Below are positions 26,327 through 34,142 of a stretch of 64,000 nt of DNA, piece after piece. Numbering within the stretch: position 1 is the stretch's first letter; each line of letters opens with the position of its first letter. This DNA is from an uncultured Pseudodesulfovibrio sp. (lineage in GTDB: Bacteria; Desulfobacterota; Desulfovibrionia; Desulfovibrionales; Desulfovibrionaceae). The notes under the pieces were generated by a model. It was not told the DNA's origin. It searched no databases and saw nothing but the letters and a program-made list of their open reading frames with translations. The stretch is from the NCBI RefSeq assembly GCF_963662885.1, contig NZ_OY760062.1, positions 124,001 through 188,000 on the forward strand. The letters are read 5' to 3'. Made by a program: the position numbers and the translations under genes.

Positions 26327-27760
26327 ATGTCCCGGTACGAAACCGTCATCGGCCTTGAAGTCCATGCTCAGATGAAAACCGAGAGCAAGATCTTCTGTTC
26401 CTGCTCCACCAAGTTCGGCAACGAGCCCAACGAGAACGTCTGCGCGGTCTGCTCCGGCATGCCCGGCGTGCTGCCCGTGCTGAACGAGAAGGTCGCCGAA
26501 TACGCGACCAAGGCCGGCCTGGCCACCAATTGCGAGATCAATCTCAAGTCCGTGTTCGCCCGCAAGAACTACTTTTATCCCGACCTGCCCAAGGGGTACC
26601 AGATTTCCCAGTTCGAGCTGCCCATCTGCGAGCACGGCCACGTCGATATCGAGGTGGACGGCGAGAAGAAGCGCGTGGGTCTGACCCGTATCCACATGGA
26701 AGAGGACGCAGGGAAGAACATCCACTCCGCTGCGGACAACGCCAGTTTCGTGGACCTGAACAGGACCGGCGTGCCCCTCATCGAGATCGTGTCCGAGCCG
26801 GACATGCGTTCCGCCGAGGAGGCCGTTGCCTACCTCAAGGAATTGCGTTCCGTGCTCCTCTACCTCGATATTTGCGACGGCAACATGGAGGAGGGCTCTT
26901 TCCGCTGCGACGCCAACGTCTCCATCCGGCCGTACGGCCAGGAGGAGTTCGGCACCCGCGCGGAACTGAAGAACCTCAACTCCTTCAAGCACATCCAGAA
27001 AGCCATCGAGTACGAGGTGGAGCGCCAGATCGATCTGGTGGAGGATGGCGAAGCGGTTGTCCAGGAGACCCGGCTGTACAACGTGGACAAGGGCACGACC
27101 CATTCCATGCGCGGCAAGGAGGAGGCCCACGATTACCGCTACTTCCCGGACCCGGATCTCGTTCCGCTGGTTCTGGAGCAGGCCTGGGTGGACCAGTGGA
27201 AGTCGGAACTGCCCGAGTTGCCTTCGGCCAAGCGCGAGCGGTTCATGGCCGAGTACGATCTGGCCGACTACGACGCGGCTCTGATCACCAACGATCTGGC
27301 CGTGGCCGACTATTTCGAAGCCGCGGTCAAGGCCTATGCCGGCGAAGCCAAGAAGGTCACCAACTGGGTGGTCGGCGAACTGTTGCCGTTCTGCCATGAA
27401 AACGAGGCCGAGGCGTGCGAGGTCAAACTGACCCCGGAAAAGCTGGCCGCGCTGCTTTCGCTGGTGGACGACGGGACCATCTCGGTCAAGATCGGCAAGG
27501 ACATCTTCCGCGACCTGTGCGCGTCCGGCGACGATCCGGCGGAGTACGTCAAGGCCAAGGGGCTGGTCCAGATGTCCGACACCTCCGAGCTGGAGGCCAT
27601 GGTCGACAAGGTCATCGCCGACAACCCGTCCGAGGTTGAGGCCTTCAAGGGCGGCAAGACCAAACTCATGGGATTCTTCATGGGCCAGGTCATGCGCCTG
27701 TCCAAGGGCCAGGCCAACCCCGGCGTGGTCACGCAGCTGTTTACGAAGAAGCTTTCGTAA
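26327..27760 (+). CDS. gatB: Aspartyl/glutamyl-tRNA amidotransferase subunit B
   Basis: GatB activates misacylated Glu-tRNA(Gln) or Asp-tRNA(Asn) for transamidation by GatCAB. The N-terminal domain (YETVIGLEVHAQMKTESKIFCSCS) includes the zinc-binding cysteines (FCSC and VCAVCSG), and the C-terminal YqeY-like tRNA-binding domain ends with KGQANPGVVTQLFTKKLS. At 477 residues it is full length. gatA and gatC are not in this window. Confidence 0.96.
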   Translation: MSRYETVIGLEVHAQMKTESKIFCSCSTKFGNEPNENVCAVCSGMPGVLPVLNEKVAEYATKAGLATNCEINLKSVFARKNYFYPDLPKGYQISQFELPICEHGHVDIEVDGEKKRVGLTRIHMEEDAGKNIHSAADNASFVDLNRTGVPLIEIVSEPDMRSAEEAVAYLKELRSVLLYLDICDGNMEEGSFRCDANVSIRPYGQEEFGTRAELKNLNSFKHIQKAIEYEVERQIDLVEDGEAVVQETRLYNVDKGTTHSMRGKEEAHDYRYFPDPDLVPLVLEQAWVDQWKSELPELPSAKRERFMAEYDLADYDAALITNDLAVADYFEAAVKAYAGEAKKVTNWVVGELLPFCHENEAEACEVKLTPEKLAALLSLVDDGTISVKIGKDIFRDLCASGDDPAEYVKAKGLVQMSDTSELEAMVDKVIADNPSEVEAFKGGKTKLMGFFMGQVMRLSKGQANPGVVTQLFTKKLS

Positions 27761-27766
27761 GGAAGA

Positions 27767-27800
27767 CCGGGGGAAAACTTCTGAAAAAGTTTTCCCCCGG
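27767..27800 (+). terminator. 14-bp hairpin after gatB
   Basis: A perfect 14-bp stem (ccgggggaaaactt with its complement) and a 6-base loop begin 6 bases after the gatB stop. The poly-T in the 3' arm and the later cttttt suggest a terminator of unusual form. It is also the left edge of the inverted-repeat element described separately. Confidence 0.65.
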
Positions 27801-27996
27801 GCCCCCTTTCAAAACTTTTTGGTGCCACGCCGCCAGGAAGCATGCGGGGCAAGTCCATTCTGCCAAGCGGCGTGGGGGTGCGTTCGCCGTATCCTTTTTT
27901 TTGACCTAAGGCTGGTGTCCGCACCATTCGGCGCATACGAGGAGTATCGTAGACCCCGATACACCTGCGCCGCGATAAAAAGTTTTGAAGGGGAGT

Positions 27997-28032
27997 CCAG
28001 AGGGGAAACTTTTTCAAAAGTTTCCCCTCTGG
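27997..28032 (+). other. 17-bp hairpin in the mtnA leader
   Basis: ccagaggggaaactttt pairs perfectly with the sequence at 28016-28032, with only two bases between the arms. It ends 6 bases before the GGAGG of mtnA, so it could affect mtnA translation, or end transcription coming from either side. Confidence 0.55.
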
Positions 28033-28051
28033 CCGCCGGAGGCAACCAAAA

Positions 28052-29089
28052 ATGACCGAACACATTCAGTATTCTCCCGAGAAAGACGCCCTGATCCTGC
28101 TTGACCAGCGTTACCTGCCCAACCGGGAGGACTGGTTCGAGTGCAAGACCACGGACGACATCTGCTACGCCCTGGTTGTCATGGTCGTGCGCGGCGCTCC
28201 CGCCATCGGCGTGACAGCCGCCTATGGCTGCTACCTGGCCGGGCGCGAGGTGCAGGGCATGGACGGCGATTGGAAGGCCAATCTGTCGGTCAAGCTGGAC
28301 CAGATCCACGACGCCAGGCCCACGGCGGTGAACCTGCGCTGGGCCGTGCGCGAGATGCGCCGAGTCTGGGAGGAGGCGGGTGACGTTTCCCTGGAGGAGC
28401 TGCTGGGCATCTGGCTTGAGCGGGCCAAGGAAATTCACGCGGGTGACATCGAGATGTGCGAGCTGATCGGCAAGTTCGGCGGCGAGCTTATTGACGACGG
28501 CGACACCGTGATGACCCACTGCAACGCGGGCGCGCTGGCCACTGCCGGATACGGCACGGCGCTGGGCGTGATCCGTGGAGCTATCGACCAGGGCAAGAAG
28601 GTTTCGGTCATCGCCAACGAAACACGGCCCTTCCTGCAGGGCGCGCGACTGACCGCCTACGAACTGCACAAGGACGGCATCCCGGTCAAGGTGGCCTGCG
28701 ACAACGCTTGCGCCCTGCTGATGAAGCGCGGCCTGGTGGACAAGGTCGTGGTCGGAGCGGACCGGATCACGGCCAACGGCGACGCGGTCAACAAGATCGG
28801 CACCTTCGGAGTGGCCATCATCGCCAAGCGGTTCAATGTTCCGTTCTACGTGGCCGCGCCGGTGTATACCATCGATCCGGAGACGCCCACGGGCGACGAT
28901 GTGCCCATCGAGGATCGCGATCCGCGCGAAGTGACGCACATCGGCGACCACCGCATCCCGCCCGAGGGAGTGGAAGTCTACAACCTGGCCTTTGACCCCA
29001 CGCCCAATGAGCTTATAGCGGGCATCATCACCGAGAAGGGCGTGCTGTATCCCCCCTACGACGTTGCCATCAAGAAGCTGTTCAGCTAA
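28052..29089 (+). CDS. mtnA: S-methyl-5-thioribose-1-phosphate isomerase
   Basis: MtnA isomerises methylthioribose-1-phosphate to methylthioribulose-1-phosphate in methionine salvage. The 345-residue protein is a family member of eIF-2B-type fold with VVRGAPAIGVTAAYG, the THCNAGALATAGYGTALGV motif containing the catalytic Cys, VVGADRITANGDAVNKIGT with the catalytic Asp, and EVYNLAFDPTPNELIAGIITEKG at the end. GGAGG precedes the ATG. No other salvage gene is in the window. Confidence 0.95.
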   Translation: MTEHIQYSPEKDALILLDQRYLPNREDWFECKTTDDICYALVVMVVRGAPAIGVTAAYGCYLAGREVQGMDGDWKANLSVKLDQIHDARPTAVNLRWAVREMRRVWEEAGDVSLEELLGIWLERAKEIHAGDIEMCELIGKFGGELIDDGDTVMTHCNAGALATAGYGTALGVIRGAIDQGKKVSVIANETRPFLQGARLTAYELHKDGIPVKVACDNACALLMKRGLVDKVVVGADRITANGDAVNKIGTFGVAIIAKRFNVPFYVAAPVYTIDPETPTGDDVPIEDRDPREVTHIGDHRIPPEGVEVYNLAFDPTPNELIAGIITEKGVLYPPYDVAIKKLFS

Positions 29090-29111
29090 CAGCGGCTTTC
29101 TGAATATTGAT

Positions 29112-29150
29112 GACGGGGCGAAATCGCATGGCGGTTTCGCCCCGTCTTGT
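29112..29150 (+). terminator. Terminator after mtnA
   Basis: A perfect 12-bp stem (gacggggcgaaa with its complement at 29135-29146), an 11-base loop and TTGTTTG downstream. It starts 22 bases after the mtnA stop. Confidence 0.8.
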
Positions 29151-29350
29151 TTGTAGAGTGGCTTTTGACTGTTCGGCTTGTTCCACTTGGGGCTGTGATG
29201 CCCGGTGGCTCGGCTCAAGGCGGCTTCACGGGCATTCCGGAAGGGTGGACATGGCCGCCCGACTCAAGTCCCATATATGAGGAAATGGACGGCCGGGGAT
29301 AATCCGGACGGCAACAATGGACTCGACAATCAAATGAAGATAAGGTAACC

Positions 29351-29385
29351 CCCGCGCTTCCCGCCCTTGGAAAGCGCGGGTTTTT
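29351..29385 (+). terminator. Unassigned terminator or attenuator before der
   Basis: cccgcgctt pairs with aagcgcggg, followed directly by TTTTT, giving a classic intrinsic terminator 38 bases before the der ATG. mtnA already has its own terminator at 29112-29150, and no protein-coding gene is evident in the 200 bases between. This implies either an attenuator in a der leader or a small RNA gene. No clear promoter was found in 29151-29350. Confidence 0.7.
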
Positions 29386-29423
29386 CGCATTATCGCGCCA
29401 TCAAACACCATCCGGAGCCAAAC

Positions 29424-30944
29424 ATGCTGCCGATCGTCGCCCTGGTGGGCCGCCCCAACGTGGGCAAATCCACCCTCTTCAACCGACTTCTGAGGAAGTC
29501 GCGGTCCATTACCCACGACATGCCCGGGGTGACGCGCGACCGTATTTACGGCGAGTGCATCATGGGAGAGACCCGGTTCGACCTCATCGACACCGGCGGC
29601 ATGGTCCTGGAGTCCGAGGCCACGCCCGAGTTGTCCAAGGACTTCGAGGACGAGATCTTCGAGCAGGCGCAGGAGGCCATCAACGAGGCCAATGCGATCA
29701 TCTTCGTGGTCGACGGCAAGGAGGGGCTGACCCCGCTGGACCAGCAGGCGGCGGAGTATGTGCGCCGCTCCGGAAAGCCGTTGATGATGCTGGTCAACAA
29801 GGTCGACGGCAGCGAGTTCGAGGCCGGTATGACCGCCGAATTCCACGCGCTGGGCATTGAATTCATGCCTGTGTCCGCAGCCCACGGCTACAATTTGCAC
29901 GGCGTGCGTGACCGCGTTCGCAAGTTCGTCAAGGCCCTGGGCCTGCCCGAGGAAGATGACAGCGGAGTGGAGCAGGGCCTGAGGCTGACCATGCTCGGCC
30001 GCCCCAACGCGGGCAAGTCCTCCCTGATCAACGCGATCATCGGCAAGGACCGGCTGATCGTTTCGGACGTGGCCGGAACCACCCGCGACTCCATCGACGT
30101 GACCTTCGAGAAGAAGGATAAGCGGTACACCTTTGTGGACACGGCGGGCGTTCGCAAGCGGGCCAACATCCAGGATCATCTGGAGAAGATCAGCGTCATA
30201 CGGGCGCTCAAGAACTCCAAGCGTTCCGACGTGACCATCCTGACCATCGACATCACGCTGGGCGTGGGCCGTCAGGACAAGCGGCTCATCGAATTTCTGG
30301 CCAAGGAGAAGACCCCGTTCATCGTGGTCGTCAACAAGGCCGACCTCATTCCCCGCAACGAGACCAACAAGGCGCTCGAGGCGTTCCGCGAGGAACTGCG
30401 TCTGATCCCGCACGTGCCCATCGTCATGACCAGCGCGGTCAAGGGGCTGGGTATCGGCAAGCTGCTGCCCCTGGCCGAGACCCTGCGCCAGGAGTGCGCC
30501 ATCCGCGTCGGCACCGGCGAATTGAACCGGGCCATGCAGGCTGTGGTGGAGAAGCTTCAGCCTCCGGTGGTCAAGCGTCGTCGGCCCAAGTTCTATTACG
30601 TCACCCAGGCGGACGAACCCATTCCGACCTTCGTGTTCTTCTGCAACGACCACACGATCGTGAAGACGTCCTACGTGCGTTATCTGGAGAACCAGTTCCG
30701 CAAGCTGCTGGGCATCAAGTCCGCGCCGGTGAACATCGTGTTCCGCTCCAGCCACGACAAGAAGGAGTGGGAAAAGGCGCGCGGCATTTCGGCGCTGGGC
30801 ATGCGCGGTCCGGGCCGCGAGCGCATTGGCGGAGCCAAGACGCGCCGTCACGAGCAGAAGTACAAGGCTCTCAAGAGCAAACGGCGTCGTGACGAGCGCG
30901 ACAGCGCGGAAGAGCAGGGCGGAAAGCGGAAAAAGGGCAAATAG
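29424..30944 (+). CDS. der: Ribosome biogenesis GTPase Der (EngA)
   Basis: Der has two tandem GTPase domains and a KH-like domain and helps assemble the 50S subunit. First G domain: GRPNVGKST, DMPGVTRDR, DTGG, NKVD. Second: GRPNAGKSS, DTAGVRKR, NKAD. The KH-like region includes KFYYVTQADEPIPTFVFFCND. The ATG at 29424 (506 aa) follows GGAG by 6 bases; the frame upstream is not supported. A Lys/Arg-rich tail of about 50 residues extends the C-terminus. Confidence 0.95.
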   Translation: MLPIVALVGRPNVGKSTLFNRLLRKSRSITHDMPGVTRDRIYGECIMGETRFDLIDTGGMVLESEATPELSKDFEDEIFEQAQEAINEANAIIFVVDGKEGLTPLDQQAAEYVRRSGKPLMMLVNKVDGSEFEAGMTAEFHALGIEFMPVSAAHGYNLHGVRDRVRKFVKALGLPEEDDSGVEQGLRLTMLGRPNAGKSSLINAIIGKDRLIVSDVAGTTRDSIDVTFEKKDKRYTFVDTAGVRKRANIQDHLEKISVIRALKNSKRSDVTILTIDITLGVGRQDKRLIEFLAKEKTPFIVVVNKADLIPRNETNKALEAFREELRLIPHVPIVMTSAVKGLGIGKLLPLAETLRQECAIRVGTGELNRAMQAVVEKLQPPVVKRRRPKFYYVTQADEPIPTFVFFCNDHTIVKTSYVRYLENQFRKLLGIKSAPVNIVFRSSHDKKEWEKARGISALGMRGPGRERIGGAKTRRHEQKYKALKSKRRRDERDSAEEQGGKRKKGK

Positions 30945-30956
30945 AGCTCATCGTTA

Positions 30957-30986
30957 TTGACAATCCGCGCGGGAAAAGTGTAGACG
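30957..30986 (+). promoter_or_regulatory. Possible promoter of tRNA-Ser
   Basis: TTGACA (30957-30962) is followed after 18 bases by TAGACG, a weak -10. The tRNA starts 45 bases downstream. The consensus -35 and the position support it; the -10 is poor. Confidence 0.4.
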
Positions 30987-31031
30987 AACTTTCCTCAATG
31001 CGTACAGCGTCTTTACGCGCGCAGAGAGTTT

Positions 31032-31125
31032 GGAGAAGTGGCCGAGCTGGCTGAAGGCGCACGCCTGCTAAGCGTGTTATGGGTGTAAAGCTCATACGAG
31101 GGTTCAAATCCCTCCTTCTCCGCCA
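31032..31125 (+). tRNA. tRNA-Ser (anticodon GCT)
   Basis: A class II tRNA with long variable arm: acceptor GGAGAAG/CTTCTCC, anticodon stem CACGC/GCGTG around CTGCTAA (anticodon GCT), T-loop TTCAAAT, encoded CCA. It is followed by a phage integrase gene on the other strand, so it is the likely attachment gene. Confidence 0.96.
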
Positions 31126-31170
31126 AAATCAAGGGGTTGCAGTGAAAGCTGCAACCCCATTTTTGTGCCG
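31100..31170. other. Probable attL region in the tRNA-Ser 3' end
   Basis: The integrase gene ends 50 bases from the tRNA, the standard layout when a phage integrates into a tRNA 3' end. The exact core cannot be defined because the right end (attR) lies outside the window. The T-arm to CCA segment plus the following terminator are the best guess. Confidence 0.5.
31133..31164. terminator. Terminator between tRNA-Ser and integrase
   Basis: ggggttgcag pairs with ctgcaacccc around a 6-base loop, with TTTTT on the plus side and CTTGATTTT on the minus side. It can end both the tRNA transcript and the leftward phage operon. Confidence 0.85.
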
Positions 31171-31174
31171 TTTA

Positions 31175-32257
31175 TTATTTTGTGCCCCCCTGTTGTGCCC
31201 CCTTTTGAGCATTTTCTTCTTCGTTTTGGCCCAAAATTGACTCCAGGACATCGTCCAGATTGTGCATGTCTGGGACGAGGGATTTTATGTAGTTGTCGGT
31301 CGTGGTAAGCCTTTGGTGCCCAAGGAGTCTTTGGACATCAACCGGCTTTGCCTTGCCTGAATCTATCACCCGCTGGCTGACGTAGTGGCGCAGTGAGTAC
31401 AGGTCGAAGAAGCTGACATCCGCTTTCTTGCATAGCCTTGTCATCATGTATTGGATGGCGTTGGAATGGCGTTCGTAGTTCTTTCCTGTATCGGGATGGG
31501 TGAACACCCATGGACCGCCTGGATGGTTCGCCCATCGCCTTCTGAGGATCGTCTCCATGGTCTTGGTCATGTGGGCAGGGCGCGGCGTCTTGCCTCCGCC
31601 TCTTCGTTTCCTAGTCCACAAGATGAGTACCTTCCGGTCGAATATGACATCATCCCATTTAAGGAGACGTATTTCTCCCGGTCGAGCTGCTGTTTGCAAG
31701 ATGAGTTGGAGGTAGTCGGACTGGAAAGGGTTTGCGGCCATGAGTACAGCCGCCACTTGTTCCGCTGTGGGGACGTTTTTTAGGTGGGCTTCTTCGGGGT
31801 ACTTCTCAACGTTGTTCCACGGATTGTCTATCCGCTCGCCTTTTTTGATGTGCCAGTTCCAGCATGCTTTGACGGTGCGGAGGTAGCGATTCGCTGTCTT
31901 ATTGGTTTTGTCTCGCTGGACGCTGGAAATGAAAGATTGTGCCAGTTTGATTGAGATTTGTTCCGGGTAAACATCTTGTCCAAGTGAGTCCGCAAATTTG
32001 GTCAAGTGCCGGAGTTTTTCATCAACCGTTTGCGGCCGCATCCGGGCCCGGCAGTCGTCCATGTATGTCTCGAACATGACGGAAAGCGTCAAGCCGTCGG
32101 GCGCTTCCTTGTCGGCTTTCTTGAGCTCCGCGAGCTTTTCTTGCTTCCACGTCTCCCCGTCTGCCTTGGTCCTCACGACCCGGCTGTATTCGTTCCCTTT
32201 GAAGCGGAATCTCATCCGGTACTTTCCGCCCGGCCCCTTGTATGGTTTGAATGCCAC
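31175..32257 (-). CDS. int: Phage tyrosine recombinase (integrase)
   Basis: This 360-residue enzyme integrates and excises the prophage. It has an N-terminal arm-type DNA-binding segment (YKGPGGKYRMRFRFKGNEYSR), a SAM-like core-binding domain (about 55-150) and the catalytic domain with Arg192 (ARPGEIR), Lys223, the Y-x-L-R290-H box, His314 (LLGHQRL) and nucleophile Tyr323. The first His of the usual HxxR box is Tyr287, a variant I recall from other phage integrases. The start is a GTG after AAGGAG. It overlaps the upstream gene by 179 bases. Confidence 0.94.
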   Translation of the reverse strand: MAFKPYKGPGGKYRMRFRFKGNEYSRVVRTKADGETWKQEKLAELKKADKEAPDGLTLSVMFETYMDDCRARMRPQTVDEKLRHLTKFADSLGQDVYPEQISIKLAQSFISSVQRDKTNKTANRYLRTVKACWNWHIKKGERIDNPWNNVEKYPEEAHLKNVPTAEQVAAVLMAANPFQSDYLQLILQTAARPGEIRLLKWDDVIFDRKVLILWTRKRRGGGKTPRPAHMTKTMETILRRRWANHPGGPWVFTHPDTGKNYERHSNAIQYMMTRLCKKADVSFFDLYSLRHYVSQRVIDSGKAKPVDVQRLLGHQRLTTTDNYIKSLVPDMHNLDDVLESILGQNEEENAQKGAQQGGTK

Positions 32258-32435
32258 GCGCCTTCTCCTTTACGTGATCTAGCACCTCATTAAAATCAAA
32301 ACGCGCAGACTTCAAGTTGCGGCCACGACCGACGAAGAAATGGGGATATAGGCGCCATTCCTTTTGCATGGTGCTCTCGGAGCGCCCAAGCTTCTCAGCC
32401 AGGGCCTTGTAGTCTATGCAGCGGTCGTCGGTCAT
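32022..32435 (-). CDS. Small helix-turn-helix protein, probable excisionase
   Basis: The first 60 residues (DYKALAEKLGRSESTMQKEWRLYPHFFVGRGRNLKSARF) look like a MerR/AlpA-type winged helix, common in phage Xis proteins. The ATG follows AGGAGC. The frame then runs far into int (236 bases of overlap), where the coding looks like an out-of-frame reading of the integrase. Either the protein really has this tail, or a frameshift separates it from a shorter natural end or from int. Confidence 0.6.
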   Translation of the reverse strand: MTDDRCIDYKALAEKLGRSESTMQKEWRLYPHFFVGRGRNLKSARFDFNEVLDHVKEKARGIQTIQGAGRKVPDEIPLQRERIQPGREDQGRRGDVEARKARGAQESRQGSARRLDAFRHVRDIHGRLPGPDAAANG

Positions 32436-32450
32436 ATTGCTCCTGGAGTT

Positions 32451-32492
32451 GTGTCCCGCCCGGCTCCGGGGAAGGTTTCCCGGGCGGGACAC
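32451..32492 (-). other. 13-bp GC-rich hairpin before the excisionase-like gene
   Basis: gtgtcccgcccgg pairs perfectly with ccgggcgggacac around a 16-base loop. It ends about 9 bases before the ribosome binding site of the 32435 gene. No U tract follows. Confidence 0.65.
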
Positions 32493-32590
32493 ATGACAGG
32501 GGAGGGGAAAATTTGCTACTGTCTCCAAGCCGGGGTGATCCCGGCTGTCATCTACTCACGCCTGGGCCTCGCTATGCGGAGCCCTGTGCA

Positions 32591-32800
32591 TCACTTATTC
32601 CGTCTCTTGCTGATGATCGAAAGGGCCAGCATCACCGGCCAAAAGGCTGGCAGCAGCATGGATAATAGATAGGTCAAAGGGTTGATCGGCGGGGTCATGT
32701 ATTTTTTTTGGAACTCAAGGAGCTCCTCGGACTTGTCGCAGAAGCCCATGTAGAACCCACCAATGACAAACCAGCCGATGAAAATGTATAGATAGATCAT
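32591..32800 (-). CDS. Small two-helix membrane protein
   Basis: 69 residues starting MIYLYIFIGWFVIGGFYMGF, with a second hydrophobic segment YLLSMLLPAFWPVMLALSII and a basic tail SKRRNK. AAAGGAGG at good spacing supports the ATG at 32800. Function not recognised; small membrane proteins are common in early operons of temperate phages. Confidence 0.65.
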   Translation of the reverse strand: MIYLYIFIGWFVIGGFYMGFCDKSEELLEFQKKYMTPPINPLTYLLSMLLPAFWPVMLALSIISKRRNK

Positions 32801-32876
32801 TCGTCCTCCTTTCCCATTCTGTTGCATATATCCTGGCGGGCGTCACTCGACGGGGCCGTGTGCGTCTTGGTTGGAA

Positions 32877-33314
32877 TTACTCGTTGACGGGGCGGTGGAC
32901 GGTCGTTGCGTATTTGGGGTTCAACGCGAACTGCTCTTCTTGAACCAACCGAGCCTCCGTGGAGGTGATCAGGAGGTAGGTGTAGGGAGACATCCGGTCC
33001 AGGGACTCCATCAGCGGGCAGGCAGCAGAAAGGAGCTCGTCGCGCTTGCTCAGGTCACGGCCCGGGGCTTCGTAGGTCGCTTCGAACACGTCCGGCTTGC
33101 AGGGGTAGAACTCTCCCTTGACGCCTTTGATGATGAAGTCTCCGATGTTGCCGATGTGGTCGCCCTCAAGGGTCGGGATGATGATGCGTTGTGACCCGGC
33201 CTCATACGACCAATCAGAACCGTATTTCTCGCCGATGAATGTGTTGGCGGTATCAGCGTTTCCGTCCCATATGACGGCTTCGATCACTACGGGTTTCTTC
33301 TGGAATCTAGGCAT
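32877..33314 (-). CDS. Phage protein, PGDYG-like
   Basis: 145 residues beginning MPRFQKKPVVIEAVIWDG, with GDHIGNIGDFIIKGVKGEFYPCKPDVFEATYE. This resembles the small phage proteins that start KKPVVIEA and carry a GDYI-type motif followed by KPDIFE. Their function is unknown. It is transcribed leftward with its neighbours. Confidence 0.72.
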   Translation of the reverse strand: MPRFQKKPVVIEAVIWDGNADTANTFIGEKYGSDWSYEAGSQRIIIPTLEGDHIGNIGDFIIKGVKGEFYPCKPDVFEATYEAPGRDLSKRDELLSAACPLMESLDRMSPYTYLLITSTEARLVQEEQFALNPKYATTVHRPVNE

Positions 33315-33351
33315 GGTTATTCTCCTTTATCTTGGTTGGTTGTATTCTCAG

Positions 33352-33534
33352 TTATTCGGAAATTCCTAATAGGTGCATTCCCATTCCCGCCAGGGACAGA
33401 GCCAGAAAAATAAATGCCCCAGCCGTTGCTACCCGGCGTTCATCCTGAGTGGCGTCCGGTGCTCCACACGCCATGAGCAGAGGACACCCGCAGAGCAGCC
33501 CGAAAACCGTGAGTGTACCGCCTATTTCGTGCAT
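33352..33534 (-). CDS. Small membrane protein
   Basis: 60 residues with two hydrophobic stretches (LTVFGLLCGCPLLMAC and ATAGAFIFLALSLAGMGMHLL) separated by a charged loop. GAGAG lies 6 bases before the ATG. Not recognised. Confidence 0.55.
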   Translation of the reverse strand: MHEIGGTLTVFGLLCGCPLLMACGAPDATQDERRVATAGAFIFLALSLAGMGMHLLGISE

Positions 33535-33549
33535 CGCTGACTCTCATGT

Positions 33550-33840
33550 TCAGAGACAGTTGTTGATGGCCATGTCGAGCAAAGCGAACGGGTGATGATC
33601 GACGGACACCTCCGTGCCGTCTTCATAGAAGAATATGGCACGTACCAGAGGCCCACCATGCTTGCCATGCGTCATTGGACAAGCAGCGGCTGCGGCAGCC
33701 AAAAGTTCATTCTCTTTGCTCTCAATGATGGTTGCCGAACTCGGGAACACGTGACCTTTCTCGCACCTGTCATCGCCATTCGGACGGCGTTCTCTAGAAA
33801 CAACTTTCGATCCACAGTGGGGGCATTTCCCGTAAGACAT
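33550..33840 (-). CDS. Zinc-ribbon protein
   Basis: 96 residues starting MSYGKCPHCGSKVVSRERRPNGDDRCEKGHVF, a CxxC...CxxGH ribbon of the type seen in restriction alleviation (Lar-like) phage proteins. The C-terminal half has a short acidic strand pattern (AIFFYEDGTEVSVDHH). A Lar-like role is only a possibility. Confidence 0.6.
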   Translation of the reverse strand: MSYGKCPHCGSKVVSRERRPNGDDRCEKGHVFPSSATIIESKENELLAAAAAACPMTHGKHGGPLVRAIFFYEDGTEVSVDHHPFALLDMAINNCL

Positions 33841-33871
33841 ATTTCACCTCATGGTATGCTGAGTTCTCGTA

Positions 33872-33946
33872 TTTGCGCGGCCCGCTGCGTCCATCGCTTC
33901 AAGCCTTTCGTCATCTCTCCGCTAACCGTCTGCCGGGCCGCGCAAA
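33872..33946 (-). other. 13-bp inverted repeat with 49-base loop
   Basis: tttgcgcggcccg and cgggccgcgcaaa are perfect complements. They flank a short stretch between the 52-aa gene and the zinc-ribbon gene, which includes a 21-codon frame that ends next to the zinc-ribbon ribosome binding site. Confidence 0.6.
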
Positions 33947-33961
33947 ATTCCCTATGAGTGG

Positions 33962-34120
33962 CTATTGGTATTTCCTGGTAGGCATATGCGGCTCGATGCC
34001 GGGGTACGTCCAGCACTCGAAGAAGACGTCCCAGCCCCACGGAGAACAGCTCTCCTCGCCAAGGAAGAAGGCCCGTACGAGCAGACGAAACGACTCTGTC
34101 CAACCGGATAAAATGCTCAT
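33962..34120 (-). CDS. 52-residue phage protein
   Basis: Starts MSILSGWTESFRLLVRAFFLGEES and is rich in Trp, Phe and Cys. AGAGG precedes the ATG at 34120. Not recognised; the size and lack of motifs keep confidence low. Confidence 0.45.
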   Translation of the reverse strand: MSILSGWTESFRLLVRAFFLGEESCSPWGWDVFFECWTYPGIEPHMPTRKYQ

Positions 34121-34142
34121 GATACGCCTCTTACAGATCAGT

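Larger units (their letters stand above)
27767..28032. repeat. Inverted-repeat element filling the gatB-mtnA gap
   Basis: The 291-base gap is bounded by two long hairpins (27767-27800 and 27997-28032). Just inside them, the near-inverted segments ccccctttcaaaacttttt (27802-27820) and aaaaagttttgaagggg (27977-27993) face each other. The middle carries a shorter hairpin (gtatcg/cgatac) and a T9 run. The nested symmetry looks like a dispersed intergenic repeat or miniature element; no transposase or target duplication is seen. Confidence 0.55.

Noticed and set aside
27334..28065. Minus-strand open frame across the gatB-mtnA gap
   Set aside because: It is made by the inverted-repeat element plus the antisense of gatB. 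No start signal fits, and the repeats explain the sequence better than a gene.
33849..34103. 84-codon minus-strand frame ending just before the zinc-ribbon gene
   Set aside because: It overlaps the 52-residue frame that has a better ribosome binding site, and its sequence looks non-coding; only the last 21 codons could be a leader peptide.
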